A stretch of 64,000 nt of DNA from Gemmatimonadaceae bacterium (lineage in GTDB: Bacteria > Gemmatimonadota > Gemmatimonadetes > Gemmatimonadales > Gemmatimonadaceae): NCBI GenBank assembly GCA_035533015.1, contig DATLUQ010000044.1, positions 62,001 to 126,000 of the forward strand, read 5' to 3'. The notes beneath the pieces were generated by a model. It saw only the letters and a list, made by a program, of their open reading frames with translations, had not been told where the DNA came from and searched no databases. Positions 24,577-33,323 of the stretch are shown here, in pieces (the stretch's first letter is position 1; every line of letters starts with the position of its first letter). The position numbers and the translations under genes are program-made.

Positions 24577-24987
24577 CTACGCGCGCTGGCGTCCGCTCTC
24601 GTCTCGCGCGGCGCCGCCGAGGGCAGCTCCCGCCAGCACAATGGCCATACTGGCGGCTGTGAACCAGAGCGGCTGCGCCGCCGCAGGAAACGCGAGGTTG
24701 GTCAGCGACGGCGGCGCGAGTTGCATCAGGAGCACGTACGATATCCCCACTGCCAGACCATGGGTGCGCGGACGCCGGCGGGCGAGGGCCGCCGCGGTGT
24801 ACCCGCCAGCGATGGCTGCTAGCCCATTCATCACCAGCAAGAACGCCGCCAGCGGCAGCACCGGGAGAGCCTCCGGCGGGCCCCCGTGGAACACCACGGC
24901 ATCAGCCATCGCGCTCAGCACGAAAGCCAGTGCGCACCCGACCGCGATTCCCGTCACCGTTCGCACCACGCCTCGCCTCCTGAGCAT
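24577..24987 (-). CDS. Four-helix integral membrane protein of unknown function
   Basis: The 136-residue protein is mostly hydrophobic, with about four transmembrane helices (VTGIAVGCALAFVLSAMADAVV, LPLAAFLLVMNGLAAIAGG, AVGISYVLLMQLA and ASMAIVLAGAALGGAA) joined by short loops with RRRP-type positive patches. I recognise no family. It lies upstream of the YtrA-type regulator on the same strand, separated by the operator. YtrA regulators often control membrane genes, so regulation through the dyad is possible, but the dyad lies after this gene in transcription order. The ATG at 24987 begins the first basic segment. Confidence 0.6.
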   Translation of the reverse strand: MLRRRGVVRTVTGIAVGCALAFVLSAMADAVVFHGGPPEALPVLPLAAFLLVMNGLAAIAGGYTAAALARRRPRTHGLAVGISYVLLMQLAPPSLTNLAFPAAAQPLWFTAASMAIVLAGAALGGAARDESGRQRA

Positions 24988-25071
24988 TCGCCTCAACTTA
25001 CGGACGAGGGCCGTTGGCAGAAAGCGCACTCCACGCCGCGCCCGCGCGTGGAAAGCGGCCTGACCCGGTGC

Positions 25072-25077
25072 TACATT
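25072..25077 (+). promoter_or_regulatory. Candidate -10 box TACATT for the potassium channel gene
   Basis: TACATT lies 49 bases before the ATG at 25127 and overlaps the start of the inverted repeat 25075-25102. Here a Shine-Dalgarno-like CAGGAGC precedes the start, so the transcript would have a normal leader. Confidence 0.33.
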
Positions 25078-25102
25078 CGGCCGATTCGCCAACCGGCCGA
25101 AT
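25075..25102. promoter_or_regulatory. Inverted repeat at the potassium channel promoter, candidate operator
   Basis: ATTCGGCCG, 10 bases, then CGGCCGAAT: perfect 9-base arms. It covers the predicted transcription start, which suits a repressor site, though an mRNA hairpin is also possible. Confidence 0.5.
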
Positions 25103-25126
25103 CTCACCACCCCAGGAGCTGAAGCA

Positions 25127-26203
25127 ATGACGACGGCCGAGCCACGTCTCACCGCGGCGGAGGAACCAAAGGATCTTGGGTTCGGGACCGTCGTCGGCCA
25201 AGCGAACACCCAGCGGCTGCTGAATCGCGACGGATCGTTCAACGTCCGGCGCGATGGATTGCCACGGCTGTCGTCGCTCAGCCTGTACCATGCATTGCTG
25301 GGGCTCAGCTGGCCGCAGTTCATCGGGCTGCTCGTGGGCGGCTACCTCGTGGTGAATGTGCTGTTCGCGTTGGCATACTCGGCGTGCGGGCCGGGCGCAT
25401 TGATGGGTACGGCGGCATCGACGATGGGTGGTGGGTTCTTGCGGGCGTTCTTCTTCAGCGTGCACACCTTTGCCACCATCGGCTACGGCAACGTGGTGCC
25501 GATGGGACTACCGGCGAATCTGCTGGTGACGCTGGAAACAATCGTCGGTCTGCTCGGGTTCGCGGTCAGCACCGGCGTCCTCTTCGCGCGGTTCGCGCGG
25601 CCCACGGCGCGGGTGCTATTCAGTGCGCGCGCCGTGGTGGCGCCGTATCGTGGCCGCACGGGCTTCATGTTCCGCCTCGTGAACGGGCGTTCCAACCAGC
25701 TCATCGAGCTCGATGTGAAAGTGCTGTTCAGCCGCATCGAAGAGCGACAGGGGGCGAGGCAACGAGTGTACGATCAGCTCAAGCTGGAGCGCACGCACGT
25801 CGTGTTCTTTCCATTGGCGTGGACAGTGGTGCACCCGATCGACGAATCGAGCCCGATGTGGGGGTTCACGGAGTCGGAGTTCCAGGCGTGCGAGACCGAG
25901 TTCCTGATCCTGCTGAGCGCCATCGACGAGACGTTCGCGCAGACCGTCCATGCCCGCACGTCGTACCGAGCCGATGAGATCGCAGTGGGAGCCAAGTTCG
26001 TGAACATCTACAATCCGCGGGCTTCCGATGGGTCCGAGAGCATCGACATCTCGCGGCTGAGCGAGATCGAGCGGGTAGCGAGGGACGCGGCCGAGATGCA
26101 CGACACCGCCACCTGGCACCACACGGGGCACTTCACGGGGTTCGCTCCCCCGGCGCCGCCGGATCGGCGTTCCGGAACGGCGGGCCCGCCGCCCGTGAGC
26201 TAA
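25127..26203 (+). CDS. Inward-rectifier (Kir-type) potassium channel
   Basis: The 358-residue protein has the KirBac layout: a cytoplasmic N-terminus with a slide-helix region (SLYHALLGLSWPQFI), outer helix M1 (LLVGGYLVVNVLFALAYSAC), pore helix and selectivity filter TIGYG in HTFATIGYGNVVP at about 118-122, inner helix M2 (VTLETIVGLLGFAVSTGVLFARFARP), and the large Ig-like C-terminal gating domain (GRTGFMFRLVNGRSNQLIELDV, ending near VNIYNPRASDG). Key filter residues are intact, so it should conduct K+. Its promoter holds a perfect inverted repeat. Confidence 0.95.
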   Translation: MTTAEPRLTAAEEPKDLGFGTVVGQANTQRLLNRDGSFNVRRDGLPRLSSLSLYHALLGLSWPQFIGLLVGGYLVVNVLFALAYSACGPGALMGTAASTMGGGFLRAFFFSVHTFATIGYGNVVPMGLPANLLVTLETIVGLLGFAVSTGVLFARFARPTARVLFSARAVVAPYRGRTGFMFRLVNGRSNQLIELDVKVLFSRIEERQGARQRVYDQLKLERTHVVFFPLAWTVVHPIDESSPMWGFTESEFQACETEFLILLSAIDETFAQTVHARTSYRADEIAVGAKFVNIYNPRASDGSESIDISRLSEIERVARDAAEMHDTATWHHTGHFTGFAPPAPPDRRSGTAGPPPVS

Positions 26204-26207
26204 TGCC

Positions 26208-26609
26208 TCAGAGTGCCGGGTTGGTGGGGAAGTCGGAGACCTGATCGGAATTGCCGGCGCGCTGCACTTCCTCGGCGCGTGCGGCCGACACGGGGAGCTT
26301 CTTGAGCACTGCGTCGCGGCACGCGGCGAGCACGGCCTCGAGCGCCTCGATGCCGTCGTCGGTGGCTTCGTAGAATAGATCGTTCACCGCAGACTCGGCG
26401 CGCTCCAGCTGCTGCACGAGTGCCTTGGCGTGGCCCCGGCTCGGCATCACGCCGCAGACCTTGGGCGTGGCGCGATTGCCGCACGCCTTCCGTAGGACGA
26501 TCACCGCGCCGCGCTTGCCCGGCTGCACGTAGTACGCAGAGCCCGCGCCCTTGGGCCGGGCCCGCTTGACGCCTCGCTTCTTCGCTGATTTGGGACGCTG
26601 TCTGGCCAT
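26208..26609 (-). CDS. Basic protein of unknown function
   Basis: The 133-residue protein begins with a very basic stretch (RQRPKSAKKRGVKRARPKG) followed by a compact part with two Cys (RKACGNRATPKVCGVMPSRG) and helices rich in Glu/Asp (AESAVNDLFYEATDDGIEALEAVLAACRDAVLK). No signal peptide is seen. The basic N-terminus could bind nucleic acid. I know no family for it. It is convergent with the potassium channel gene, 4 bases apart, and divergent from the GHL10 hydrolase gene. Confidence 0.55.
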   Translation of the reverse strand: MARQRPKSAKKRGVKRARPKGAGSAYYVQPGKRGAVIVLRKACGNRATPKVCGVMPSRGHAKALVQQLERAESAVNDLFYEATDDGIEALEAVLAACRDAVLKKLPVSAARAEEVQRAGNSDQVSDFPTNPAL

Positions 26610-26708
26610 ATCAGTGATCGGATCGTGGCGGAATTCCTGAACAATACTCTGGCGCTCCGCATGAACCTAGTCCGGGACATCGTGCGATGACAACCGGCGG
26701 TGGCGCGT

Positions 26709-26714
26709 TAGGTT
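26709..26714 (+). promoter_or_regulatory. Candidate -10 box TAGGTT of a leaderless promoter
   Basis: TAGGTT ends six bases before the ATG at 26721, with TGCACGC-type bases and no Shine-Dalgarno sequence between. Confidence 0.4.
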
Positions 26715-26720
26715 GCACGC

Positions 26721-28286
26721 ATGTCGAGAATCCGTACCGTCGCGATCGTGATTGGCGCACTGGTCGGCGCCGCCCCGCCGGTGGCGGGACAACGCAGTGC
26801 CGGGCCGTTGCCGGTCACCGCCGAGTGGTCCGCTACCACGACGGTCGCGCCACCGCCCGTGGCCCGCGAATTCCGCGGTGTTTGGGTGGCGACGGTGGGC
26901 AACATCGATTGGCCCTCGGCGCCGGGTCTGTCCACCGCGCAGCAGCAGGCCGAGTTGACGGCGATCCTCGACCGCGCGGCGGCGCTCCACCTCAATGCGG
27001 TGATCTTCCAGGTGCGGCCGTCGGCCGACGCGATGTATGCGTCGAGGCTCGAGCCGTGGTCGTCGTTCCTCACAGGCCGCATGGGCCGGGCCCCCGATCC
27101 CCCGTGGGATCCGCTCGCCTTCGCGGTGCGGGCCGCGCACGCGCGGGGGTTGGAACTCCATGCCTGGTTCAATCCATTTCGCGCTCGCTATCCCGGAGAC
27201 GACAGCCCTGCGGCGCGCAGCCACGTGAGCCGTCGCGATCCGCGCGTCGTCCATCACTATGGACGCTATCTGTGGATGGATCCCGGCAGTGTCGAGGCAC
27301 GGCACCAGGCAATTCGTGTGATCCTCGACGTGGTCAAGCGCTACGACATCGACGGCGTGCACCTTGATGACACCTTCTATCCGTACCCGGTGATGGAGGG
27401 CGGCAAAGAAGTGCCGTTCCCCGACGGGGCGACGTTCCGCGCGTATCGAGCACGCGGCGGCAAACTCGACCGCGACGACTGGCGCCGGCACAACGTCGAT
27501 CTGTTCGTGCAGCAGTTGTACGTCGCGGTCAAGCGCGAGAAGCGCTGGGTGAAGGTGGGCATCAGTCCATTCGGGATCTGGCGTCCTGGCAATCCGCCGG
27601 GCGTGCGGGGATTCGACGCGTACGCCAAGTTGTTCACCGATTCGCGTAAGTGGCTGGCCGAGGGGTGGGTGGACTATCTGGCACCACAATTGTACTGGCC
27701 CATCGCGCGGCCCCAGCAGAGCTACGCCGATCTGCTCGCCTGGTGGGTGAACCAGAACACGAAGAGCCGCAATCTGTGGGCGGGCAACTACGCGGCGCGC
27801 GCGGCGGGCACGGCCGGCGGAAGCGAAGTGTGGCCATCGGCGGAGATTCTCGATCAGATCCGGCTCACCCGTGAGGAGCCGGGTGCCTCGGGCGACATCT
27901 TCTTCAGCATGGCGGCCCTGTTGAGCGATCCCGACAGTCTCGACGAGCGGTTGCTCGCCGGTCCGTACGCCGCGCCGGCGCTCGTACCCGACTTTCCCTG
28001 GTTGAGCGCCGGCACGCCGGCACGCCCCGGTGTGATGCTGGCGCGTGCGCCGCGGACGGGAGCCCTGGTGGCACACCTGACGCCCGGGGGGAAGCGGGTG
28101 CCGTGGCAGTGGGTATTGCAGGCGCGCGTGGACGGTGCATGGCGGAGCGTCATCCTACCGGGCACGGCGCGCGAGTATACCTTGGCCGATGGCTTCGGGA
28201 ACGCCGATGCCGTAAGCCTGATTGCCGTAGATCGCGTGGGCGGCGAGAGTGCGCCCGCGGTGATCGTCCAGGCGACCGATTTCTGA
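26721..28286 (+). CDS. Exported glycosyl hydrolase-like protein, GHL10 (DUF187) family
   Basis: The 521-residue protein has a signal peptide ending in PPVAGQ and a GHL10 TIM-barrel domain: EFRGVWVATVGNIDWP at the start, LNAVIFQVRPSADAMY, LELHAWFNPFRARYP, YDIDGVHLDDTFYPYP with the candidate acidic residues, and a WVDYLAPQLYWPI strand. About 110 residues at the C-terminus form a beta-rich fibronectin-like part. E. coli YngK/DigH in this family cleaves denuded peptidoglycan glycan strands, so a role in cell-wall glycan degradation is plausible. It is preceded by a TAGGTT box just before the start. Confidence 0.92.
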   Translation: MSRIRTVAIVIGALVGAAPPVAGQRSAGPLPVTAEWSATTTVAPPPVAREFRGVWVATVGNIDWPSAPGLSTAQQQAELTAILDRAAALHLNAVIFQVRPSADAMYASRLEPWSSFLTGRMGRAPDPPWDPLAFAVRAAHARGLELHAWFNPFRARYPGDDSPAARSHVSRRDPRVVHHYGRYLWMDPGSVEARHQAIRVILDVVKRYDIDGVHLDDTFYPYPVMEGGKEVPFPDGATFRAYRARGGKLDRDDWRRHNVDLFVQQLYVAVKREKRWVKVGISPFGIWRPGNPPGVRGFDAYAKLFTDSRKWLAEGWVDYLAPQLYWPIARPQQSYADLLAWWVNQNTKSRNLWAGNYAARAAGTAGGSEVWPSAEILDQIRLTREEPGASGDIFFSMAALLSDPDSLDERLLAGPYAAPALVPDFPWLSAGTPARPGVMLARAPRTGALVAHLTPGGKRVPWQWVLQARVDGAWRSVILPGTAREYTLADGFGNADAVSLIAVDRVGGESAPAVIVQATDF

Positions 28287-28338
28287 GCGCAGGGCATGGA
28301 ATGCGCTCCACCTCACGTCAAGCAGGGAGAGTTTCGGC

Positions 28339-28860
28339 ATGAGCACCATCCAGCGTCCGGCCCCGGACGAGTTCGCGCCATTCTATGCCGGGTACGTGAA
28401 CGGCGTCCCCGACGGCGACGTGGTCGCTGTGCTCGAGCAGCAGGCCCGCGATCTCACGGCGCTGCTCTCGGGGTTGAGCGACGAACGGGCCGGGCATCGG
28501 TACGCGCCGGACAAGTGGAGCGTGAAGGAGGTGGTGGGGCACGTCGCGGACGCCGAACGGATCTTCGCGTACCGGGCGCTGCGCATCTCGCGGGGCGACG
28601 CGACGCCACTCGCCGGATTCGACCAGGACGCCTACGTCGCGCGGGGGCAGTTCGACCGGCGGGCGTTGAGCGATCTGTTGACCGAGTACGCGGCCGTGAG
28701 CGCTGCCACCGTCTCCCTGTTCCGCGCGATGAGCGACGAGGAGTCGCGGCGCGCCGGGTCGGCCAACGGCGTTCCGGTCACGGCGCGCGCGCTGGCGTAC
28801 GTGGCGGCCGGGCACGAACGGCATCATGCGCGCATCCTCCGCGAGCGCTACCTGCCGTGA
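28339..28860 (+). CDS. DinB-family metalloprotein
   Basis: The 173-residue four-helix-bundle protein has the DinB metal-ligand pattern: His in KEVVGHVADAERIFAYR and the pair in AAGHERHHARILRE. Its helix order and length are typical of DinB/YfiT proteins such as bacillithiol- or mycothiol-dependent transferases. The cofactor thiol is unknown here. An AGGGAGAG ribosome site lies 8 bases before the ATG. It follows the GHL10 gene by about 50 bases and could be co-transcribed with it. Confidence 0.88.
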   Translation: MSTIQRPAPDEFAPFYAGYVNGVPDGDVVAVLEQQARDLTALLSGLSDERAGHRYAPDKWSVKEVVGHVADAERIFAYRALRISRGDATPLAGFDQDAYVARGQFDRRALSDLLTEYAAVSAATVSLFRAMSDEESRRAGSANGVPVTARALAYVAAGHERHHARILRERYLP

Positions 28861-29007
28861 CATCAAGGGGATAGCGGCGAGGACCAGCCGCCGCTCGGCG
28901 GGGCCGAACACAAGTTCACCGTTTCCGTACTTGCTGCGGTTGCCCGAAACCGCGTAGAGTAGGAGGACGGCCCAGTGGCGCCCCGGGCGTAATGCACGGG
29001 AGGTCCA

Positions 29008-29709
29008 ATGATGCGGTTGTGGATGGCCACATATGCCGAGCCCTCGCGGCTCGCCAGCAGCGCAGCGGTGAGCGCCGCGGTCCACGGCGGAGTCATCTTC
29101 GCGGCGATCGTGAGCACGCTTGGCGCGCCGCAGCGGCTGAAGGAGAAGATCGCGCAGGAGGTGCAGTTCTTGCCGCCCCCCGACCGCATGCTTCCGGCGC
29201 GCGGCCCCACCGAAACACTCCACTTCGTGCTGTTGTCGCCCAAGGACAACATGGAATTTGCCAAGCCGCAGCCAAGCCGGCGGGCGGTCGCTGCGTTGCA
29301 GGACGCGGGTGACGGCCACAGGCCCGTGATCGTGCCGGTGAAAGAGACGGCATGGAATGAGGACTCCGTGGCATCGGCGTTGGACGTGGACTCGACCGTT
29401 CGGCGGTATCCGGAGAGTGCGGCGCCGGCCTATCCGCCGGCCCTCCTCGCCAAACACATTGAAGGATCGGTGGCGACCACCTACATCGTGGACACGACCG
29501 GGCTCGCTGACACGGCTTCGTTGGTGATCATGGGGGCCACGGATACGGGGTTCGCCCGATCGGTGCGCGAAGCATTACCATACATGCGCTTCCGTCCGGC
29601 CATCCGCTCCAATCGCAAGGTGCGGCAACTGGTGAGCCAGGTATTCCTGTTCAGAATCCTGCATCCGGCGCCGGACACCACCGCGATCAAGAAGTCGGGA
29701 AACGAGTGA
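29008..29709 (+). CDS. TonB-like energy transducer
   Basis: The 233-residue protein has an N-terminal single hydrophobic segment (LASSAAVSAAVHGGVIFAAI), a Pro-containing periplasmic linker and a TonB C-terminal domain: YPPALLAKHIEGSVATTYIVD, ALPYMRFRPA and a final VFLFRI strand. TonB proteins pass energy from the inner membrane to outer-membrane receptors, such as the TonB-dependent receptor at 54 kb. No ExbB/ExbD gene is adjacent. The linker is short compared with classic TonB. GGGAGGTCC before ATG 29008 is a good ribosome site. Confidence 0.82.
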   Translation: MMRLWMATYAEPSRLASSAAVSAAVHGGVIFAAIVSTLGAPQRLKEKIAQEVQFLPPPDRMLPARGPTETLHFVLLSPKDNMEFAKPQPSRRAVAALQDAGDGHRPVIVPVKETAWNEDSVASALDVDSTVRRYPESAAPAYPPALLAKHIEGSVATTYIVDTTGLADTASLVIMGATDTGFARSVREALPYMRFRPAIRSNRKVRQLVSQVFLFRILHPAPDTTAIKKSGNE

Positions 29710-30122
29710 GTCCTCATTTCAATGCGCCGCCGCCGAGTCGCGTGCGCCACATCGTGCGGCTAGCCGGTGTCGTGATCGGCTATTCGGAGTTGGAACTGGC
29801 GTGGCCGGGCGAAGGCCGGGCTCGCGGGACGTTCCGCCCCGGGATCGGGTACGAACTGGTGGAACCGGTGTTCCGCCTGTTCGCAGACGCGGTGCCGCCG
29901 GCCGAAGGCGCCGTGGCCGACGCCGTCAAGCTCGAGCGGTACCACCAATCACGCGACGCGCTGGGGCTGCGGCTCGAAGAAGCCGACGGGACGGTGGTGC
30001 GGACGGCGGCCATCCATATCGCCGACTACTCGCGTGAGGGCGGGCCTGCGGCCCGCCACCTGGACGTGCTGATTCCCGACGACGGCTACTGGGTGCGGCG
30101 CGCAGCTCGCGAGGGCGCGTAA
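29706..30122 (+). CDS. Small beta-rich protein of unknown function
   Basis: The 138-residue protein begins with GTG in a GTGA overlap with the TonB-like gene, so it is translationally coupled to it. The sequence reads like a compact beta domain (HIVRLAGVVIGYSELELAWP, GTFRPGIGYELVEPVFRLF, RLEEADGTVVRTAAIHIAD, LDVLIPDDGYWVRR). No signal peptide or known motif is visible. Its end overlaps the convergent radical SAM gene by 37 bases. Confidence 0.62.
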   Translation: MSPHFNAPPPSRVRHIVRLAGVVIGYSELELAWPGEGRARGTFRPGIGYELVEPVFRLFADAVPPAEGAVADAVKLERYHQSRDALGLRLEEADGTVVRTAAIHIADYSREGGPAARHLDVLIPDDGYWVRRAAREGA

Positions 30123-31174
30123 CCCGGGAGCGTGGCGTGTGCTTCCGCGGCCGGCGGGCCGGCCACCTCGTCACCGTCGCCGTAAGCCAGGCCGTGGCGC
30201 GCGCAGAGCACTCGCATCGTGGCCTTGAGCCCAGCGCGGTAGCGCGCGCCCAACATGTGAGAGCGGGCGAAGGTGGCACGGTAGCGCAGGGCGAGGGCGG
30301 GGAACTCCTGCTCGATGAACGGAAGGTACCGCTGCCGTGCCGTGGCGCGGAGCGCGAGCGAACCGGCCACGATCGAATCGGCGCCCGACGCCGTCACGCG
30401 CGCCACGAGCTCATCCAGTTGCGCAGTCCCGTCGGTGATGCCCGGCAACACCGGCATTGCGTTCACCCGCACACGGATGCCGGCCGCGTGCAGCCGCGCG
30501 ACGGCGCGCAGCCGCGCTTCCGGCGTCGGCGCCCGCGGCTCCAAGCGCCGGGCCAGCTCGCGATCCACCGTGATGAGCGATACGTGCACCTCGATCTGCG
30601 AGTGGCGGGCGACGCTGGCGAGAACGTCCACGTCGCGCGTGACCAGCGGACTCTTGGTGATGATGATGACGTGCAATCCGGGATGCTGCGCGAGGACCTC
30701 GAGGATTCCGCGCGTGATGCGGAACCGGCGTTCCGCCGGCTGGTATGGGTCGGTGGCCGTTCCGATGACGATGCGGTGGCCGCGCGCCAGGTCGGCCAGC
30801 CGTTCGGGGCCATGCCAGAGCGCGCGCGCCAGCACGTCGGGTGCGTTGCGCTTGACGACGATTGCCCGCTCGAACGCAAGCCACGGCGGCAGTTCCCGCG
30901 CCATGTGCTGGAGGGGGGGGTGCGACGGGTCGGCGGCAAGGGCGCGCTCGAGCACGTACCGGTGGGCGTAGCGGGCGTAGCAGTACGCGCACCCGAACGC
31001 GCAGCCCACGTAGGGGTTGATGGACCAGAACCCGTCGAAGCCGGTCGTGGTCGGATCGTTGAGCACCCTGCGTGCCCGGGTCGCGAAGTAGCGGATGTCG
31101 CTCTGCTGCCCGATGGCGGGAAGTACGCGCTCGCGCGTGAGCGCGTCGGGGAAGAGTGAGAGTTGGCGCGCCAT
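30086..31174 (-). CDS. Radical SAM protein (SPL-like/Rv2578c group)
   Basis: The 362-residue protein has the radical SAM cluster motif CxxxCxxC in YVGCAFGCAYCYARYAH, and a spore-photoproduct-lyase-like layout: GFWSINPYVGC, IVIGTATDPYQPAERRF, ILEVLAQHPGLHVIIITKS, EVHVSLITVD and a C-terminal part with HGLAYG. This matches the Rv2578c family of bacterial SPL-like proteins, whose reaction is not known. ATG 31174 is chosen because conserved sequence begins shortly after it (ARQLSLFPDA). It faces a small unknown gene. Confidence 0.88.
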   Translation of the reverse strand: MARQLSLFPDALTRERVLPAIGQQSDIRYFATRARRVLNDPTTTGFDGFWSINPYVGCAFGCAYCYARYAHRYVLERALAADPSHPPLQHMARELPPWLAFERAIVVKRNAPDVLARALWHGPERLADLARGHRIVIGTATDPYQPAERRFRITRGILEVLAQHPGLHVIIITKSPLVTRDVDVLASVARHSQIEVHVSLITVDRELARRLEPRAPTPEARLRAVARLHAAGIRVRVNAMPVLPGITDGTAQLDELVARVTASGADSIVAGSLALRATARQRYLPFIEQEFPALALRYRATFARSHMLGARYRAGLKATMRVLCARHGLAYGDGDEVAGPPAAEAHATLPGYAPSRAARRTQ

Positions 31175-31258
31175 GGCGGTGGGGTGATTGCGGAGATATA
31201 CCGAACAAAACCCGAAAAGGCAAGACGAATTGGTTCGGCTAATCGTCGTCATTGGCAT

Positions 31259-32857
31259 ATGTTTGTCGGCGTGAAGTTTCTCCTCGGTCTCAGTCGCGAC
31301 GCCACCACGATCTGGCGGAGTTCGCTGTTTGCCGTGCGCCTCACGGCGCTGGTCATGGCGAGTGTGGCCTTTTCGGGTGTGCTGTTCGTGACGGAACCGC
31401 CGGGTCCCGGCCTGCAGGAATCGTCGGCATCCTATCTGGGGGCCGCCGAATCGGTGGCGCGAGGGGACGGGTTCCGCGCGCCGGTGGCCCCCTGGTTCTC
31501 GGCCGACAGCAGTTCGAGCCTGGCGGGCTATCCTCCGGGCTATTCGGCCGCGCTCGCGCTCCCCGTGGCGATGGGGTTTCCTGCGGTGCAGGCGGCGCGG
31601 CTGGTCGAAGCGCTGTCGGCGTTCGTCGCCATGGCGACACTGATCGCGATGGTGGGGGATGCCGTCGGCGCCGGTGCGGCAGTTCTGCTCGGACTCGCCC
31701 TGCTGGTGACGCCTCCGTTGGTGAACGTGCACCTCTTCGTGTTGAGCGAACCGCTGTTCTTGGCGTGCCTGGCGTTGACCCTGGCGACCATGGTGGCGAT
31801 GCCGGAACAGCCGCTGGCCGCGGGGGTGTGCGCCGGTGCCGCCCTGCTGGTGCAGTACGCGGGTATCGGCGCGGTGATTGCCGTGGTGGTGTGGACGCTC
31901 GGGCGGCGGGGCACATGGCGGGTGCGCGTGAAGCACACGGCGCTCGCGATGCTTCCCAGCGTGCTGCTCGCCGCCGCGTGGTGTGTCTCGACGCACGGCG
32001 TCGGGGCAGCTATCGGACCGCGCCTGGGCGCATATCCGGGGCTGGCGCACGCCCTCGCGAATGGCGGCGCCACGCTGACGCGCTGGCTCGTGCCCAGGTC
32101 GCACGCGGTGTGGTGGGGGCGTTGGATCGCCCTCCTGGCGGCGGTCGGCGTGGTGGCGATGCTGGTGAGTGGAAGCCGCCGTGCCTATCGGCTGTGGCGC
32201 CTGCTGCCCGAGGGGCTGTCGACGCAGAGTTCGAGAACGGTTCCGCAGTTGATTGCAGCGCGCGTGCTCGCGGACTCGGCGCTCCTGGCCGGATCGTACG
32301 CTGCCGTGCTTATCGGGGCGCGGCTGTTCGCGAACGGTCAGATCGTGTTCGACTACCGGCTGTTGTCTCCGTTGGTGATGTTGGCGTCGGTGGCGTTCGC
32401 GGTGGCGGCGGCCAATTGGTGGCGTTTGGCGGTGCGCCCGGCGCGGGTGGTGTTGGCGGTGCTGCTGGTTGTGTGGGGCGGCGCGGCGGCGGCAGCGTCG
32501 TGGCGCCAAGCGCACGAAGCATTGGAGTACGGCGCGGGACTTGCCCATGAAACGTGGCGTCGCTCGGCGATGCTGGAGTGGACTCGCAACGACGGCGCGC
32601 GCTACGCGCTCTACTCCAACTGGCCCAGCCTGGGCTACTTCTACCTCGGGCGGCCGGCACGCGGCCTACCGGAGGCGGATGATCCGGCGACGTTGCGCGC
32701 CTTCGCTGATACGCTCGCGTCGCGCGGCGGCGTGGTGCTTGCATTCTCGGCGCGCAACGCCCGCTACCCGTTGCCCGACGCGCTCGTCCGCGCCGGGGGA
32801 TTGCGTGTGATCGCCACGTTTCCCAACGGCCGCGTGCTGGGACCCGCCGTGCCGTGA
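31259..32857 (+). CDS. Polytopic membrane protein, GT-C/PMT-like layout
   Basis: The 532-residue protein has about ten transmembrane helices. An extracellular loop after TM1 (PPGPGLQESSASYLGAAESVARGDGFRAPVAPWF and the GYPPGYSAALAL segment) recalls the first loop of GT-C glycosyltransferases related to ArnT/PMT. The C-terminal soluble part (ALYSNWPSLGYFYLGRPARGLPEAD) also fits. No decisive catalytic Asp pair can be assigned by eye. It may transfer a sugar from a lipid carrier outside the membrane; a general transporter cannot be excluded. ATG 31259 avoids the divergent radical SAM gene. A perfect hairpin lies after the stop at 32866-32885. Confidence 0.66.
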   Translation: MFVGVKFLLGLSRDATTIWRSSLFAVRLTALVMASVAFSGVLFVTEPPGPGLQESSASYLGAAESVARGDGFRAPVAPWFSADSSSSLAGYPPGYSAALALPVAMGFPAVQAARLVEALSAFVAMATLIAMVGDAVGAGAAVLLGLALLVTPPLVNVHLFVLSEPLFLACLALTLATMVAMPEQPLAAGVCAGAALLVQYAGIGAVIAVVVWTLGRRGTWRVRVKHTALAMLPSVLLAAAWCVSTHGVGAAIGPRLGAYPGLAHALANGGATLTRWLVPRSHAVWWGRWIALLAAVGVVAMLVSGSRRAYRLWRLLPEGLSTQSSRTVPQLIAARVLADSALLAGSYAAVLIGARLFANGQIVFDYRLLSPLVMLASVAFAVAAANWWRLAVRPARVVLAVLLVVWGGAAAAASWRQAHEALEYGAGLAHETWRRSAMLEWTRNDGARYALYSNWPSLGYFYLGRPARGLPEADDPATLRAFADTLASRGGVVLAFSARNARYPLPDALVRAGGLRVIATFPNGRVLGPAVP

Positions 32858-32865
32858 TGGTCAGC

Positions 32866-32885
32866 GCCCGTCGCACTCGACGGGC
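32866..32885 (+). terminator. Perfect GC hairpin after the membrane protein gene
   Basis: GCCCGTCG, CACT loop, CGACGGGC form a perfect 8-base-pair stem 9 bases after the stop. There is no T tract, so it may be a Rho-dependent or mRNA-protecting hairpin and not a full intrinsic terminator. Confidence 0.35.
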
Positions 32886-32996
32886 ATGTGGCGCATTACG
32901 TTGCCCCCGCCGGCCATTTCGCGAATCCGCCCGGATGCGTACTATCCGGAGACCCCGGCCGTGTGCGGTCGACCGACCGCACGGAGGAGAGGAGCC

Positions 32997-33275
32997 ATGC
33001 CCGAAAAGCTATCGGATGTCGAGATTCAGCGTGCGCTCGGCGCGATGCCTGGATGGTCCCGGCGCGGCGAAACGCTGGTGAAGAGTTACACGTTCGCACG
33101 GTTCGCGGACGGCATCGCCTTCGTGAACAAGGTGGCCGGCATCGCCGATGCCATGGACCACCATCCCGACATCGACATTCGCTACACCAAGGTGACGTTG
33201 ACGCTGGCCACCCATTCGGCGGGTGGCATCACATCGCTGGATCTCGACCTGGCGGGGAAGATCGAGAGACGGTAG
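32997..33275 (+). CDS. phhB: 4a-hydroxytetrahydrobiopterin dehydratase (pterin carbinolamine dehydratase)
   Basis: The 92-residue protein is a complete PCD/DCoH protein: KLSDVEIQRALGAMPGW, then FARFADGIAFVNKVAGIADAMDHHPDIDIRYTKVTLTLATHSAGGIT, with the catalytic His pair of MDHHPD and the later His. It dehydrates the 4a-carbinolamine pterin produced by phenylalanine hydroxylase, whose gene lies at 47 kb. A TACTAT box at 32940 and a strong GGAGGAGAGGAG ribosome site precede ATG 32997. The separation from the hydroxylase is unusual, because the two genes are often adjacent. Confidence 0.95.
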   Translation: MPEKLSDVEIQRALGAMPGWSRRGETLVKSYTFARFADGIAFVNKVAGIADAMDHHPDIDIRYTKVTLTLATHSAGGITSLDLDLAGKIERR

Positions 33276-33323
33276 ACAGCGAACCGTTGACGGCTCGCTG
33301 CCCACCACGGCCGGCGAGGGCCC

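Noticed and set aside
28861-29007. Possible small gene in the gap before the TonB-like gene
   Set aside because: Open frames here lack a start with a ribosome site and show no recognisable motif.
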